Assembly (NCBI GenBank): GCA_035318745.1
Contig: DATHEA010000017.1
Location: forward strand, 1-64,000
Direction of reading: 5' to 3'
Source of the DNA: VRUE01 sp035318745
GTDB taxonomy: Bacteria > Actinomycetota > Thermoleophilia > Solirubrobacterales > 70-9
Length of the DNA stretch: 64,000 nt
Each line of letters starts with the position of its first letter. The first letter of the stretch is position 1. Shown one piece after another: positions 1 to 11,654 of this stretch. The notes beneath the pieces were generated by a model that saw only the letters and a program-made list of their open reading frames with translations, did not search any database and was not told the DNA's origin. The position numbers and the translations under genes are program-made.

Positions 1-214
1 CCCTTGTAGCGGACCCGCTTGTACTTGCCGCAGTAGCACTCCCAGTCCTTGGTCGGACCGAAGATGCGCTCGCAGAAGAGGCCGTCTTTCTCCGGCTTCA
101 GCGTGCGGTAGTTGATCGTCTCCGGCTTGGTGACCTCGCCCCAACTCCAGGAGCGGATCTTCTTCGAGGACGCGAGGCCAATCTCGATCGCGTCGAAGTT
201 GTTGATGTCGATCA

Positions 215-215
<1 letters not shown>
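1..215 (-). CDS. rpoC: RNA polymerase beta' subunit, N-terminal fragment
   Basis: This is the first 71 codons of the beta' subunit; the rest lies beyond the left window edge. The reading starts MIDINNFDAIEIGLASSKKI and reaches the DWECYCGKYKR segment, the beginning of the N-terminal zinc-binding site. The ATG shares its A with the TGA stop of rpoB (TGATG), so the two are translationally coupled, as is usual for rpoBC. It forms the catalytic core of RNA polymerase together with beta. The identity rests on direct recognition of this very conserved N-terminus and on its position directly after rpoB. Confidence 0.97.
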
Positions 216-3808
<3,593 letters not shown>

Positions 3809-3964
3809 AGTCGGCGACTCCTCAGGCGGTCAGAGGGACGTGGATACAGCGCAGATATGGGGCAGGGGGTGACAACGAGCGCGCGACCAGGGAAAATAAC
3901 ACACGGGCGCACTCGGCCGCGTGGATGGCTCCCTGCCTGGAGTCCATCCGCGCAAAGTCGGGCT

Positions 3965-4360
3965 TTATTTAAGCTCGACCGTAGCGCCTGCCTCCTCCAG
4001 TTCGCCTTTGATCTTCTCGGCTTCGTCGCGCTCGATGCCCTCTTTGATCGCTTTCGGGGCCTCGTCGACGATCGCCTTGGCCTCTTTGAGGCCGAGGCCG
4101 GTCGCGGAGCGGACGACCTTGATCACCGGCACTTTCTGGCCGCCGACCTCGGTCAGCACCACGTCGACCGTGGAGGACTCTTCGGCGGCGCCGTCGCCGT
4201 CTCCGCCATTGGCGCCGGCGGCAGCCGGTGCGGCTGCGGCGACCGCGGTCGCGGAAACGCCGAACTCCTCCTCGAGCGCTTTGATCCGCTCGGAGAGCTC
4301 GAGCACCGAGATGCCTTTCAGCTCCTCGATCCAATCCTCAGTTTTCACTTTCGTTGCCAT
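3965..4360 (-). CDS. rplL: 50S ribosomal protein L7/L12
   Basis: A 131-residue stalk protein. The N-terminal dimerisation helix (WIEELKGISVLELSERIKAL) is followed by an Ala/Gly-rich hinge near residues 38-60. The globular C-terminal domain contains the factor-binding segment KVVRSATGLGLKEAKAIVDE. It recruits translation factors to the ribosome. The start codon lies directly next to the stop of rplJ, so L10 and L7/L12 are coupled, as their 1:4 stalk complex would need. A 156-bp gap before rpoB leaves room for an attenuator or processing site, but no convincing structure was resolved there. Confidence 0.97.
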   Translation of the reverse strand: MATKVKTEDWIEELKGISVLELSERIKALEEEFGVSATAVAAAAPAAAGANGGDGDGAAEESSTVDVVLTEVGGQKVPVIKVVRSATGLGLKEAKAIVDEAPKAIKEGIERDEAEKIKGELEEAGATVELK

Positions 4361-4885
4361 CTACTCTTCTTTCTCCTTTTTCTCTTGAAGCTGCTGAAGC
4401 TGGTTGGCTATGCCGGAAACCATCGAGCCGAGGCCGCGGACCAAACCGGTCAGCGGGCTGGCGACGATGCCGGCGAGCTGGCCGTCGAGCACTTCGCGGG
4501 CCGGCAGGCGGGCGATCGACTTGAATTTTTCCTCGTCGAGTCCGAGATCGCCCATGAAGCCGCCCTTGAAGGTGAGGACTTCGTGCTCTCGGTTGAAGGT
4601 CGAGATCGCCTTCGCCGCCTGGGCGGTGTCGCCGCGGACGAAGGTAAGAGCGGTCGGGCCCTGCAGCAACTCCGCGAGGCGATCCTCGCCAGCCTGGTCT
4701 GCGGCCCTTTTGGTCAGCCGGTTCTTGACGACGCGAAAGCTGGCATCGGCCTCGCGCAGCTTGCCGCGCAGTTCGGCCGCCTGGGGAACGCTGATTCCCC
4801 GGTAGTCGACCGCGAAGATCGCCTCGGCGCCCTCTATCTGGGCGGCGATCTCCTCAATTGCTTGTGCCTTTTCGTCTCTGTTCAT
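4361..4885 (-). CDS. rplJ: 50S ribosomal protein L10
   Basis: A 174-residue L10 protein, the base of the ribosomal stalk. The start MNRDEKAQAIEEIAAQIEGA, then IFAVDYRGISVPQAAELRGKLREA and FRVVKNRL, match the rRNA-binding domain. The C-terminal helix (LVRGLGSMVSGIANQLQQLQ, followed by a Lys/Glu run) is the L7/L12 docking region. The 65-bp gap to rplA is the place where a leader for autogenous control would lie in other bacteria. Confidence 0.96.
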   Translation of the reverse strand: MNRDEKAQAIEEIAAQIEGAEAIFAVDYRGISVPQAAELRGKLREADASFRVVKNRLTKRAADQAGEDRLAELLQGPTALTFVRGDTAQAAKAISTFNREHEVLTFKGGFMGDLGLDEEKFKSIARLPAREVLDGQLAGIVASPLTGLVRGLGSMVSGIANQLQQLQEKKEKEE

Positions 4886-4950
4886 CGTTCACCTACACCG
4901 GGCTTCTGGCCGAGCCTGCCGGTGGTCTGGGGGTCGCGCGGCCGGGAAGT

Positions 4951-5715
<765 letters not shown>

Positions 5716-5717
5716 GG

Positions 5718-6140
5718 CTATTTGACGTCCACACCCATCGAGCGCGCGGTGCCGGCGATGATCTTCGAGGCGGCGTCGAGGTCGTTGGCGTTGAGGTCGG
5801 GCATCTTGCGCTCGGCGATCTGGCGGATCTGCTCCGGCGAGATCGTGCCGACTTTGTTCACGTGCGGCTCGCCCGAGCCTTTTTTGATCCCGATCGCCTC
5901 GCGGATCAGCACCGCGGCGGGGGGCGTCTTGGTGATGAAGCTGAAGGAGCGGTCCTCGTAGACGGTGATCTCGACCGGGATGATCGTGCCGCCCTCGCTC
6001 TGCGTCTCGGCATTGAAGGCTTTGCAGAACTCCATGATGTTGACGCCGTGCTGACCCAGGGCGGGGCCGACCGGCGGCGCCGGGTTGGCGTTGCCTGCCT
6101 GGATCTGCAGCTTGATGAGGGTGAGGACTTTTTTCGCCAT
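5718..6140 (-). CDS. rplK: 50S ribosomal protein L11
   Basis: A 140-residue L11 protein. The N-terminal domain has the QIQAGNANPAPPVGPALGQH segment with the conserved proline-rich helix that contacts L7/L12 and stringent factor. The C-terminal rRNA-binding domain ends with DLDAASKIIAGTARSMGVDV. It lies 27 bp after nusG and 2 bp before rplA, in the conserved order. Confidence 0.97.
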   Translation of the reverse strand: MAKKVLTLIKLQIQAGNANPAPPVGPALGQHGVNIMEFCKAFNAETQSEGGTIIPVEITVYEDRSFSFITKTPPAAVLIREAIGIKKGSGEPHVNKVGTISPEQIRQIAERKMPDLNANDLDAASKIIAGTARSMGVDVK

Positions 6141-6167
6141 CGGGATCGGGGAGGGTAGCGGGCCGGG

Positions 6168-6692
6168 CTAGATCTTCTTGACCTGGTCGTAGTTGACCTC
6201 GACCGGCGTCTCGCGGCCGAAGATCGAGACCAGCACCTTGAGTTTGGCGGCGTCCTCGTTGATCTCGGCGATCTCGCCGGAGAAATCGGAAAGCGGGCCG
6301 GAGATGACCTTGACCGACTCGCCGATCGAGAACTGAGCCTGGGTGCGAGGCCGCTCGGCGGTCTCACGGTGCAGCAAGCGGTCGACCTCCGGTTTTGAGA
6401 GCGGCACCGGCTTGTTGCGGGAGCCGACGAAGCCGGTCACACCGGGGGTGTTCTTGACCAGCCCCCAGGCATCGTCGGTCATCTCCATGTTGACCAGGAC
6501 GTAGCCGGGCATCGTCCGTTTCTCCTTCGATTCTTTCTGGCCTTCTTTGTTGACCTCCATCACCTGCTCGGTCGGCACCACGACCTGGCGCACGTTGCGG
6601 TTCTGGGCCATCGTCTGCACCCGGTGCTCGAGATTGTGCTTGACCTTGTTCTCGTGCCCGGAGTAGGTGTTGATCACGTACCAGCGATACAT
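6168..6692 (-). CDS. nusG: Transcription termination/antitermination factor NusG
   Basis: A 174-residue NusG. The N-terminal NGN domain starts MYRWYVINTYSGHENKVKHN and contains the MPGYVLVNMEMTDDAWGLVK strand-turn. The C-terminal KOW domain runs from GESVKVISGPLSDFSGEIAE to the end. Many actinobacterial NusG proteins carry a long N-terminal extension; this one does not and is close to the E. coli length. It binds RNA polymerase and couples transcription to the ribosome or Rho. It lies between secE and rplK, as usual. Confidence 0.97.
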   Translation of the reverse strand: MYRWYVINTYSGHENKVKHNLEHRVQTMAQNRNVRQVVVPTEQVMEVNKEGQKESKEKRTMPGYVLVNMEMTDDAWGLVKNTPGVTGFVGSRNKPVPLSKPEVDRLLHRETAERPRTQAQFSIGESVKVISGPLSDFSGEIAEINEDAAKLKVLVSIFGRETPVEVNYDQVKKI

Positions 6693-6721
6693 CTGGAGAT
6701 TGCCTTTGTCTTGGGATCCCG

Positions 6722-7252
6722 CTAAAGGATCTGCTTGATGAGGAGGCTGAAGACGGCGTCGAGAGCGCCGAGGTAGGTGGCGGCGACGGCGACGAAGATG
6801 ATCGTCACGGCCGTTGCCTGGACCAGGGTTTCACGGTCCGGCCACTGAACTTTGCGCAGCTCCGCCCAGCAGGAAACCAGAAAGCCGATGACGCCGCCGC
6901 GCTGGCGCTTCTCTGCCTGCGCCTGTTTCTGGCGCTTGGCGAGCTGCTCGCGCTCCTTGCGCTTGCGGTCCTCGCGCTGGCGCTTCTCGGCCAGCTTGGC
7001 CTCTTTCGCCTCGGCGCGGCGCAGGTTGCGCGGCTTCGGGGCGTCCGGAGTTTCGAGATCGGCTTCCGAGGCCCCAGCAGCGATCCCCGCCTCGACCGCT
7101 TCGATCTCGGCGACGTCGCCGGAGACGCCGACCTGGGTGTCGTGCTGGGCTCGCGAGTCGGACTTGCGCTTATCGCCGGGGCCGGAGCGTTTCTGCTCTT
7201 CGGCTTCGCGGGCGCGTTTCTCCGCCTTGCGCTGTGCGCGCGTTTTCGCCAT
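6722..7252 (-). CDS. secE: Preprotein translocase subunit SecE with long charged N-terminus
   Basis: SecE is the small clamp subunit of the SecYEG channel. The conserved part is at the C-terminus, about residues 115-176: an amphipathic helix containing CWAELRKVQWPDRETLVQAT and one membrane helix (VTIIFVAVAATYLGALDAVF). The first ~115 residues are low-complexity and rich in Lys, Arg, Glu and Ala, much longer than the usual actinobacterial extension. Identity comes from the WPDRET motif and the position between rpmG and nusG. The extension is probably cytosolic and disordered. Confidence 0.94.
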   Translation of the reverse strand: MAKTRAQRKAEKRAREAEEQKRSGPGDKRKSDSRAQHDTQVGVSGDVAEIEAVEAGIAAGASEADLETPDAPKPRNLRRAEAKEAKLAEKRQREDRKRKEREQLAKRQKQAQAEKRQRGGVIGFLVSCWAELRKVQWPDRETLVQATAVTIIFVAVAATYLGALDAVFSLLIKQIL

Positions 7253-7258
7253 CGGCCG

Positions 7259-7423
7259 CTACCTAGTCTCCTTGTGCGCCGTGTGATGGCCGCACCAGCG
7301 ACAGTACTTGCGCAGCTCGACTCGGTCCGGCGAATTTCGCCGTGACTTGTTGGTCTGATAATTGCGCCGCTTGCAGTCTTCGCAAGCCAGCGTCACCGCG
7401 ATGCGGACATCTCCGCGAGCCAT
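7259..7423 (-). CDS. rpmG: 50S ribosomal protein L33
   Basis: A 54-residue L33. The chosen ATG at 7423 gives MARGDVRIAVTLACEDCKRR; an upstream in-frame start would add 19 unrelated residues. Two CxxC pairs (CEDC and CRWC) with HHTAHKETR at the end show the zinc-binding type. It is the first gene of the translation/transcription cluster; secE follows after 6 bp. The 113 bp upstream, as far as 7537, must contain the promoter. Confidence 0.95.
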   Translation of the reverse strand: MARGDVRIAVTLACEDCKRRNYQTNKSRRNSPDRVELRKYCRWCGHHTAHKETR

Positions 7424-7536
7424 GTTCTCCTCGTTGCCGAAACGGACGCCGTTACAAGAGAAAACCCCGGGCCGAAGCACGAGGCTGGGCTGAAGGATAG
7501 CGCTCTGCGGTGGGTTGGTGCGCCTTGCCCGCGGAC

Positions 7537-8031
7537 CTACGAATCAGGCTCAACCTCGGGATCGGTGAGGGCCGCGACATCCGCGAGGTCGACGGTACGC
7601 CCGCGCGCCAGCTTCATCTGAATCAGATCGTCGAGACCTACCACCGGCACGTCTACGTTGCCGAGTTTGACGTGCAGAACGCGGTCGCTCAACTCCGAAT
7701 AGGAGCGGCCCCCTGGAACCTCATGCATCACGTCGATGCCACCGTCTCGCGTCGTGAACTGCCAGATCGTGGCTCGGGGGAGCATCTTCGCGTCTACTTC
7801 CGCATCCTCCTGACCTGGATTGAGCACACGTGCACCGAGGGCCCGAAGAGCGCCGGCGAGACGTTCGAGATTCGCCGGGTCGGGGGCCGGAATGAGATCT
7901 GCGTCGTTCGTAGTCCTCACGTGCCCGTGCGTCTGTACGGCCAGTCCACCGATCAGGATGTACTCGACCCGATGTTCGTCGAGGACGCGAAGGATTCGCT
8001 CCGCATCCAGTGGCACGTCAGTCTCCGACAC
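7537..8031 (-). CDS. Nucleotidyltransferase-fold protein, toxin-like (AbiEii/DUF6036 type)
   Basis: A 164-residue protein with the minimal nucleotidyltransferase signature: IGGLAVQTHGHVRTTNDADL, where GG and the D-x-D pair are the expected nucleotide and metal ligands. Such proteins often act as toxins in type IV-like toxin-antitoxin pairs. The GTG at 8031 is preferred because a GAGAGG sits just upstream and it overlaps the end of the XRE gene by 14 bp; a GTG at 8016 is the alternative. The longer open frame to 8166 runs inside the XRE gene and adds nothing conserved. Toxin activity is inferred from family and pairing, not shown. Confidence 0.75.
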   Translation of the reverse strand: MSETDVPLDAERILRVLDEHRVEYILIGGLAVQTHGHVRTTNDADLIPAPDPANLERLAGALRALGARVLNPGQEDAEVDAKMLPRATIWQFTTRDGGIDVMHEVPGGRSYSELSDRVLHVKLGNVDVPVVGLDDLIQMKLARGRTVDLADVAALTDPEVEPDS

Positions 8032-8350
8032 GAGCCTCTCGCCCCGCCGCCGCGAGGCGCCCCGCCAGCCGGTTCCAGGAGATTCCCAACGCAAGACGTT
8101 CGGCGGGGGAGCGTTCCGCCATCGTCCGCCTATGAAGTGGGTCGTAGTCCCGCTCAGGGGAAGCACCTGTCAGTGCCAGGCTTTTCCCCATTGCCCTGAG
8201 CCAAAGGTCGAGCGTCTCGACGCTGGGTGAAACCTCGTCCGCCTCAAGCCGGCTGACCGCCGACTGATGAGTCCCGACCCGCCGTGCCAAGCGCTCCTGG
8301 CTAAGGCCACAGCCAATACGAGTGACACGAATCAGCTCACCTGGACTCAC
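8018..8350 (-). CDS. XRE-family HTH protein, probable antitoxin/repressor
   Basis: A 110-residue protein whose first 60 residues form a Cro/CI-type helix-turn-helix (IRVTRIGCGLSQERLARRVG, then HQSAVSRLEADEVSPSVETL). The rest is basic and unrecognised. The GTG start is preceded by CATAAT about 6 bp upstream, compatible with a -10 box and a leaderless transcript. It overlaps the nucleotidyltransferase gene, a layout typical of antitoxin-toxin pairs in which the first protein represses the operon. Only 32 bp separate it from the end of the acyl-CoA dehydrogenase gene. Confidence 0.8.
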   Translation of the reverse strand: MSPGELIRVTRIGCGLSQERLARRVGTHQSAVSRLEADEVSPSVETLDLWLRAMGKSLALTGASPERDYDPLHRRTMAERSPAERLALGISWNRLAGRLAAAGREARVGD

Positions 8351-8382
8351 CCGCTGATTATGACAAATATGTGATGAAGTCT

Positions 8383-9525
8383 TTAAAGGCCGAGGGTTTT
8401 GGCGATGATCGTGCGCTGGATCTCGGAGGTGCCGCCGTAGATGGTCGAGACCATCGTCGCACGCACGAGGCGCTCCATGTCGTACTCGGAGGAGTAGCCG
8501 TAGCCACCCATCAGCTGCATCCCCTCGACCGCGACGCGTTTGGCGATCTCGGTCACGTGCAGCTTCACCATCGAGGCCTCGCGCGGCAGCATCCGGCCGG
8601 GGTCCTCGTCGGTCAGAGCGGCGACCCAGCGGGTCATCAGCCGGGCCGACTCGATTTCGGTCGCCATGTCGGCGAGGCGGTGCTGGAGAGCCTGGAAGGA
8701 GCCGATCGGGCGGCCGAACTGCTTGCGCTCCTTTACGTAGGCGAGCGCGTCGTCGAAGGCGCGCTGGGCGATGCCGAGCATCGTCGCGGCGAGGATCAGT
8801 CGCTCGACGTTGAGCCCCGCCATCAGCTGCGTCCAGGCCTGGTCGACCTGGCCGAGCAGGGCGCCGGCCGGCGCCTCGACGTCGGTCAGGTAGAGCGTGT
8901 TGGTGTCGGTGCCGCCCATCGTCTTGATCGGGACGATCTCCAGCCCCTTGGTCTCGCGCGGGACCCAGATCATCGAGAGGCCGTCGTGCTTGGACTCGCC
9001 CTTGGTCGTGCGGCAGACGACGAGGATGTGGTCGGCGATGTGGGCGTTGGAGATGAAGACCTTCTGGCCGTTGAGGACGAAGCCGCCGTCGACCCGCTCG
9101 GCCGAGGTGGTGAGAGCACCGACGTCGGAGCCGGCCTCCGGCTCGGTCATCGCGATCGCCTCGACCGCGCCGCCGGCGATGCCGCCAAGGATCTCCTTCT
9201 TCTGCGCGTCGGTGCCGAAGCGCTGGGTGGCACCGGCGACGATCAGCGTCGTCGCGTAGCCCCCGATCGACGCCAGACCGCGCGAGGTCTCCTCCATGAA
9301 GAGGCAGGCGTCGAGCATCGAGCCGCCCGAGCCGCCGTACTCCTCCGGGATCGTCACCCCGAGCCAGCCCAGCTCGGCCATCTGCTTGTAGAGGTCGAAG
9401 TTGTGGTGCAGCTCGTAGCCGTTGGTGAGCTTCTCGCGCTGCTCCTGCGTGCCGGCCTCGCGCGAGCAGAAGTCGCGGATCGCGGCGACGAAGTCCTCTT
9501 GCTCGTGGGTGAGGGAGAAGTCCAT
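8383..9525 (-). CDS. Acyl-CoA dehydrogenase
   Basis: A 380-residue flavoprotein of the acyl-CoA dehydrogenase family, which introduces the alpha-beta double bond into acyl-CoA thioesters and passes electrons to ETF. The middle domain motif is AMTEPEAGSDVGALTTSAER and the FAD-contact segment KVFISNAHIAD follows. RKQFGRPIGSFQALQHRLAD and the C-terminal IYGGTSEIQRTII complete the signature. In the last motif the YEGT glutamate of short-chain enzymes is Gly, as in many family members whose base lies elsewhere, so the exact substrate cannot be assigned. It lies 12 bp after the upstream TetR-like gene and is probably co-transcribed with it. Confidence 0.92.
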   Translation of the reverse strand: MDFSLTHEQEDFVAAIRDFCSREAGTQEQREKLTNGYELHHNFDLYKQMAELGWLGVTIPEEYGGSGGSMLDACLFMEETSRGLASIGGYATTLIVAGATQRFGTDAQKKEILGGIAGGAVEAIAMTEPEAGSDVGALTTSAERVDGGFVLNGQKVFISNAHIADHILVVCRTTKGESKHDGLSMIWVPRETKGLEIVPIKTMGGTDTNTLYLTDVEAPAGALLGQVDQAWTQLMAGLNVERLILAATMLGIAQRAFDDALAYVKERKQFGRPIGSFQALQHRLADMATEIESARLMTRWVAALTDEDPGRMLPREASMVKLHVTEIAKRVAVEGMQLMGGYGYSSEYDMERLVRATMVSTIYGGTSEIQRTIIAKTLGL

Positions 9526-9537
9526 GGGCCGGGCAGG

Positions 9538-10035
9538 CTATCGATCGGGCTGGCTGTTCGGCCAGTCGCCTGCCGTCGCGATCCGCCGCGCCTCCTCGGT
9601 CCCCATATAAGGGGTGAGGATGAACTGGACCACCTCGGCGGTTAATCCAGGTAGCTCCTCCGCCCGCCCGCGGTCGACCCGGTTGGCGACGATCGTGGCG
9701 ACGCCGCCGGCCAGGGAGCGCTCCGTCGTCGACGGCAGATCAGCGCCGTGCGGGCTCTCGGCACGGCCGGGCTCCAGCAGGCCCCCGAGGTAGGCCATCA
9801 GGCGCTCGTAGCGTTCGAGGCCGTCTCGGCCCTGACCCAGAGCCGCGTTCGTGAGCACGCCGGCGGCTGCCGGGTCGGCGACGGCGAAGTCGAGCGCCTG
9901 ACGAACCGCCACTCTCACCCTCTCGGGCCAGGGGCCGCCGCCGATGCAGGCCATCTCGAGCAGGACCTGCAGACGGGCGAAAGCTGACTCGAACGCGCTG
10001 GCGAAATCGTCTGGTTGCTGCGCTCTCCCCTCCAT
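9538..10035 (-). CDS. TetR-like ligand-binding domain protein without HTH
   Basis: A 165-residue helical protein that matches the C-terminal half of TetR regulators. The string RDGLERYERLMAYLGGLLEPGR, then LAGGVATIVANR and ELPGLTAEVVQFILTPYMG, follows the same pattern as the complete TetR proteins at 43127-45203. No N-terminal DNA-binding domain is present, and none is encoded in another frame upstream because the intergenic region starts right there. Its start (QQPDDFASAFESAFARLQV) parallels the divergent gene at 10211. It may sense acyl-CoA or another ligand for the downstream dehydrogenase, or act as a partner of a DNA-binding regulator; both are inference. Confidence 0.7.
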   Translation of the reverse strand: MEGRAQQPDDFASAFESAFARLQVLLEMACIGGGPWPERVRVAVRQALDFAVADPAAAGVLTNAALGQGRDGLERYERLMAYLGGLLEPGRAESPHGADLPSTTERSLAGGVATIVANRVDRGRAEELPGLTAEVVQFILTPYMGTEEARRIATAGDWPNSQPDR

Positions 10036-10169
10036 ACCCCGCCCCCGCGACCGCGCCGTTCAGCTCGTCCGCCGCAAACACGGCGGTTCGGCAAATGATA
10101 AACGTCATTGTCTAAATGCGGCAGGCGACAGGTGTGCGGGCCGGTGTACGGATCCTTTTTCGTACCAGA

Positions 10170-10209
10170 ATCAGATATCTGGTTTTACAGATCAGACATA
10201 TGGGTTTAT
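10170..10209. promoter_or_regulatory. Candidate operator: two direct repeats 21 bp apart
   Basis: The intergenic region between the divergent TetR-like genes becomes A+T-rich here. ATCAGA starts at 10170 and again at 10191, exactly two helical turns apart. The half-sites read ATCAGATATCTGGTTTTA and ATCAGACATATGGGTTTA. The first half-site contains the palindrome CAGATATCTG (10172-10181). The second ends just before the GTG at 10211. A role as regulator binding site is inference. Confidence 0.4.
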
Positions 10210-10210
10210 A

Positions 10211-10723
10211 GTGCTCGACCGGCCGATGGAGCAGCCACAGACAGCGCCTTCCCCCCGCCGACCTCGGGTCCCTCCCGGCGATTTCGCACGGAGCTTCGAG
10301 GCGGCGTTCGCGAAATTCCAGGTCGCGGTCGAGACCGCCTACGCGGCAGAGCCCGACTGGCCGCTGCAGGCTGCCGCGGCGATCCGCGCCGTACTGGAGT
10401 TCGCGGCCGAAGATCCCATCGCCGCCCAGACGCTGACAGTCGACTCGCTAGCCCAGGGAACTGGTCATTTCGCCCACAGGCGACCTGTCGAACGTCTCGC
10501 CGGCCTACTTGCTCCGGGACGGGACGCGCATCCCGAAGGCGAGGCGCTTCCGAACCTGCTCGAGGACGCGCTTGCCGGCGGGATCTTCATGCTCATGGTC
10601 CAACGCTTCGAGGTAGGCGACGCGGGAACGTTGACGGCGCTCATCCCCGACGCGATCGAGTTCGCCCTCACGCCGTATGTAGGTCGCGACAGGGCGCGCG
10701 ACGTTGCCGCTGCTAGGAGCTGA
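10211..10723 (+). CDS. TetR-like ligand-binding domain protein without HTH (divergent paralogue)
   Basis: A 170-residue paralogue of the protein at 9538-10035. Shared segments include DFARSFEAAFAKFQV against DFASAFESAFARLQV, LEFAAEDPIAAQTLT against LDFAVADPAAAGVLT, and the end FALTPYVGRDRARDVA. Like its partner it lacks the TetR helix-turn-helix. The start is GTG 10211 or ATG 10226; the first is 2 bp from the A+T-rich repeat. Its 3' end overlaps the convergent nucleotidyltransferase gene by 11 bp. Confidence 0.68.
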   Translation: MLDRPMEQPQTAPSPRRPRVPPGDFARSFEAAFAKFQVAVETAYAAEPDWPLQAAAAIRAVLEFAAEDPIAAQTLTVDSLAQGTGHFAHRRPVERLAGLLAPGRDAHPEGEALPNLLEDALAGGIFMLMVQRFEVGDAGTLTALIPDAIEFALTPYVGRDRARDVAAARS

Positions 10724-11216
10724 ACATCTCTTCGACGAAGAAGCGGGCCGCCGGGTCGAGGCGATCGCCGAAGGTCTCCTCGGCCACCGCCAGAACCTCG
10801 TCCGCGCGCTCGAGGCCAAGCTCAGCCGCCAGGAGACGCAGATCCTCCTCGTCCTCACCCACCCGATGCGCGAGAACCTTGAGCGCCAGCAAGATTCGTG
10901 GTGAAGCGGCCAGGCAGCGGAGGCCGGGCAGGTCGAGGACCGGCGTGGCCTCCGGGTCGTCTCCCGCGAGGAAGCCCTTGACCGCGTCGTTGAGCCAGCC
11001 TGGAGAAAGTCCGCGTTGCTCGGCAACGGCGGAGGCGGCTTCGTAGACGACGTTCTTCGGCTCGAATACCGCGTCGATGTCTCGCGTCGCCCTGCGCTCA
11101 TCGAAGGCAAGCGAGATCGCAGCGCCTCCGACCACGTACATGTCGGCGCTGGCGCCGCGCCGCTGCAGCTCCGCCGCCAGAGCGGTCAGCGCTGCGACGA
11201 TCTCGTCGCGGTTCAT
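10713..11216 (-). CDS. Nucleotidyltransferase-fold protein, second toxin-like copy (DUF6036 type)
   Basis: A 167-residue protein with the nucleotidyltransferase core: ADMYVVGGAAISLAFDERRA followed by TRDIDAVFEP, giving GG and D-x-D. It is only distantly similar to the protein at 7537. The downstream helical part (PRILLALKVLAHRVGEDEED) is typical of family members that act in type IV toxin-antitoxin pairs. It begins 3 bp after the gene for the 144-residue partner, so the two form an operon. Which partner is toxic cannot be read from sequence. Confidence 0.75.
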   Translation of the reverse strand: MNRDEIVAALTALAAELQRRGASADMYVVGGAAISLAFDERRATRDIDAVFEPKNVVYEAASAVAEQRGLSPGWLNDAVKGFLAGDDPEATPVLDLPGLRCLAASPRILLALKVLAHRVGEDEEDLRLLAAELGLERADEVLAVAEETFGDRLDPAARFFVEEMFSS

Positions 11217-11219
11217 CGC

Positions 11220-11654
11220 TCAAACCCGGTGCAGGGAGCGCTCGGGCACGAACACCCCGCGTCGCCGGAAGGCGGCCGGGGCCTGAGCGATGGACACAGC
11301 GCGGAATCCGGGCACCTCGCTGACGAACCAGAAGCGATCCAAAAAGCGCTCTGGCTCGATCGACCATGTGGGCCGCTCAAGTCCGTGTGCGGCGGACAGG
11401 TGCTCAGCGAGGGCACCCAGATACGCGTCGTAGCGAGCGTCCCCGGTAAGTTCGGGACGCTCGGCAATCGCCTCGGCACGTGAGCGACCGTCGGCGCGAA
11501 GCGAGAACTCGTCGAGAAACTCGCGTGCGGCGTGTTGAAAGCCCTCACCTCCGCCGACACGGTCGGCGATACCGGCAAGGGTCTCGGAGAGTTGACTAGC
11601 CGAAGGCGGGTGTGCAGCCAGCCACTCGGAGCGCGTCGTCAGCGGTGTCGCCAT
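11220..11654 (-). CDS. Conserved hypothetical partner of the nucleotidyltransferase
   Basis: A 144-residue protein, MATPLTTRSEWLAAHPPSAS at the start, with no motif I can name. It contains a helical N-terminus and a C-terminal segment rich in aromatic residues (RFWFVSEVPGFRAVS). The ATG at 11654 is preferred over 11684 because the shorter form begins the compact domain. The first 59 bp overlap the 3' end of the recombinase gene in another frame. The position directly upstream of a nucleotidyltransferase suggests an antitoxin role, by analogy with two-gene toxin-antitoxin operons. Confidence 0.6.
   Translation of the reverse strand: MATPLTTRSEWLAAHPPSASQLSETLAGIADRVGGGEGFQHAAREFLDEFSLRADGRSRAEAIAERPELTGDARYDAYLGALAEHLSAAHGLERPTWSIEPERFLDRFWFVSEVPGFRAVSIAQAPAAFRRRGVFVPERSLHRV

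Noticed and set aside
7430..7540. Possible second attachment site repeating the tRNA-Thr 3' end
   Set aside because: Only scattered similarity (CCGGGCCGAAGCACGAGG) was found; no run long enough to call a repeat.
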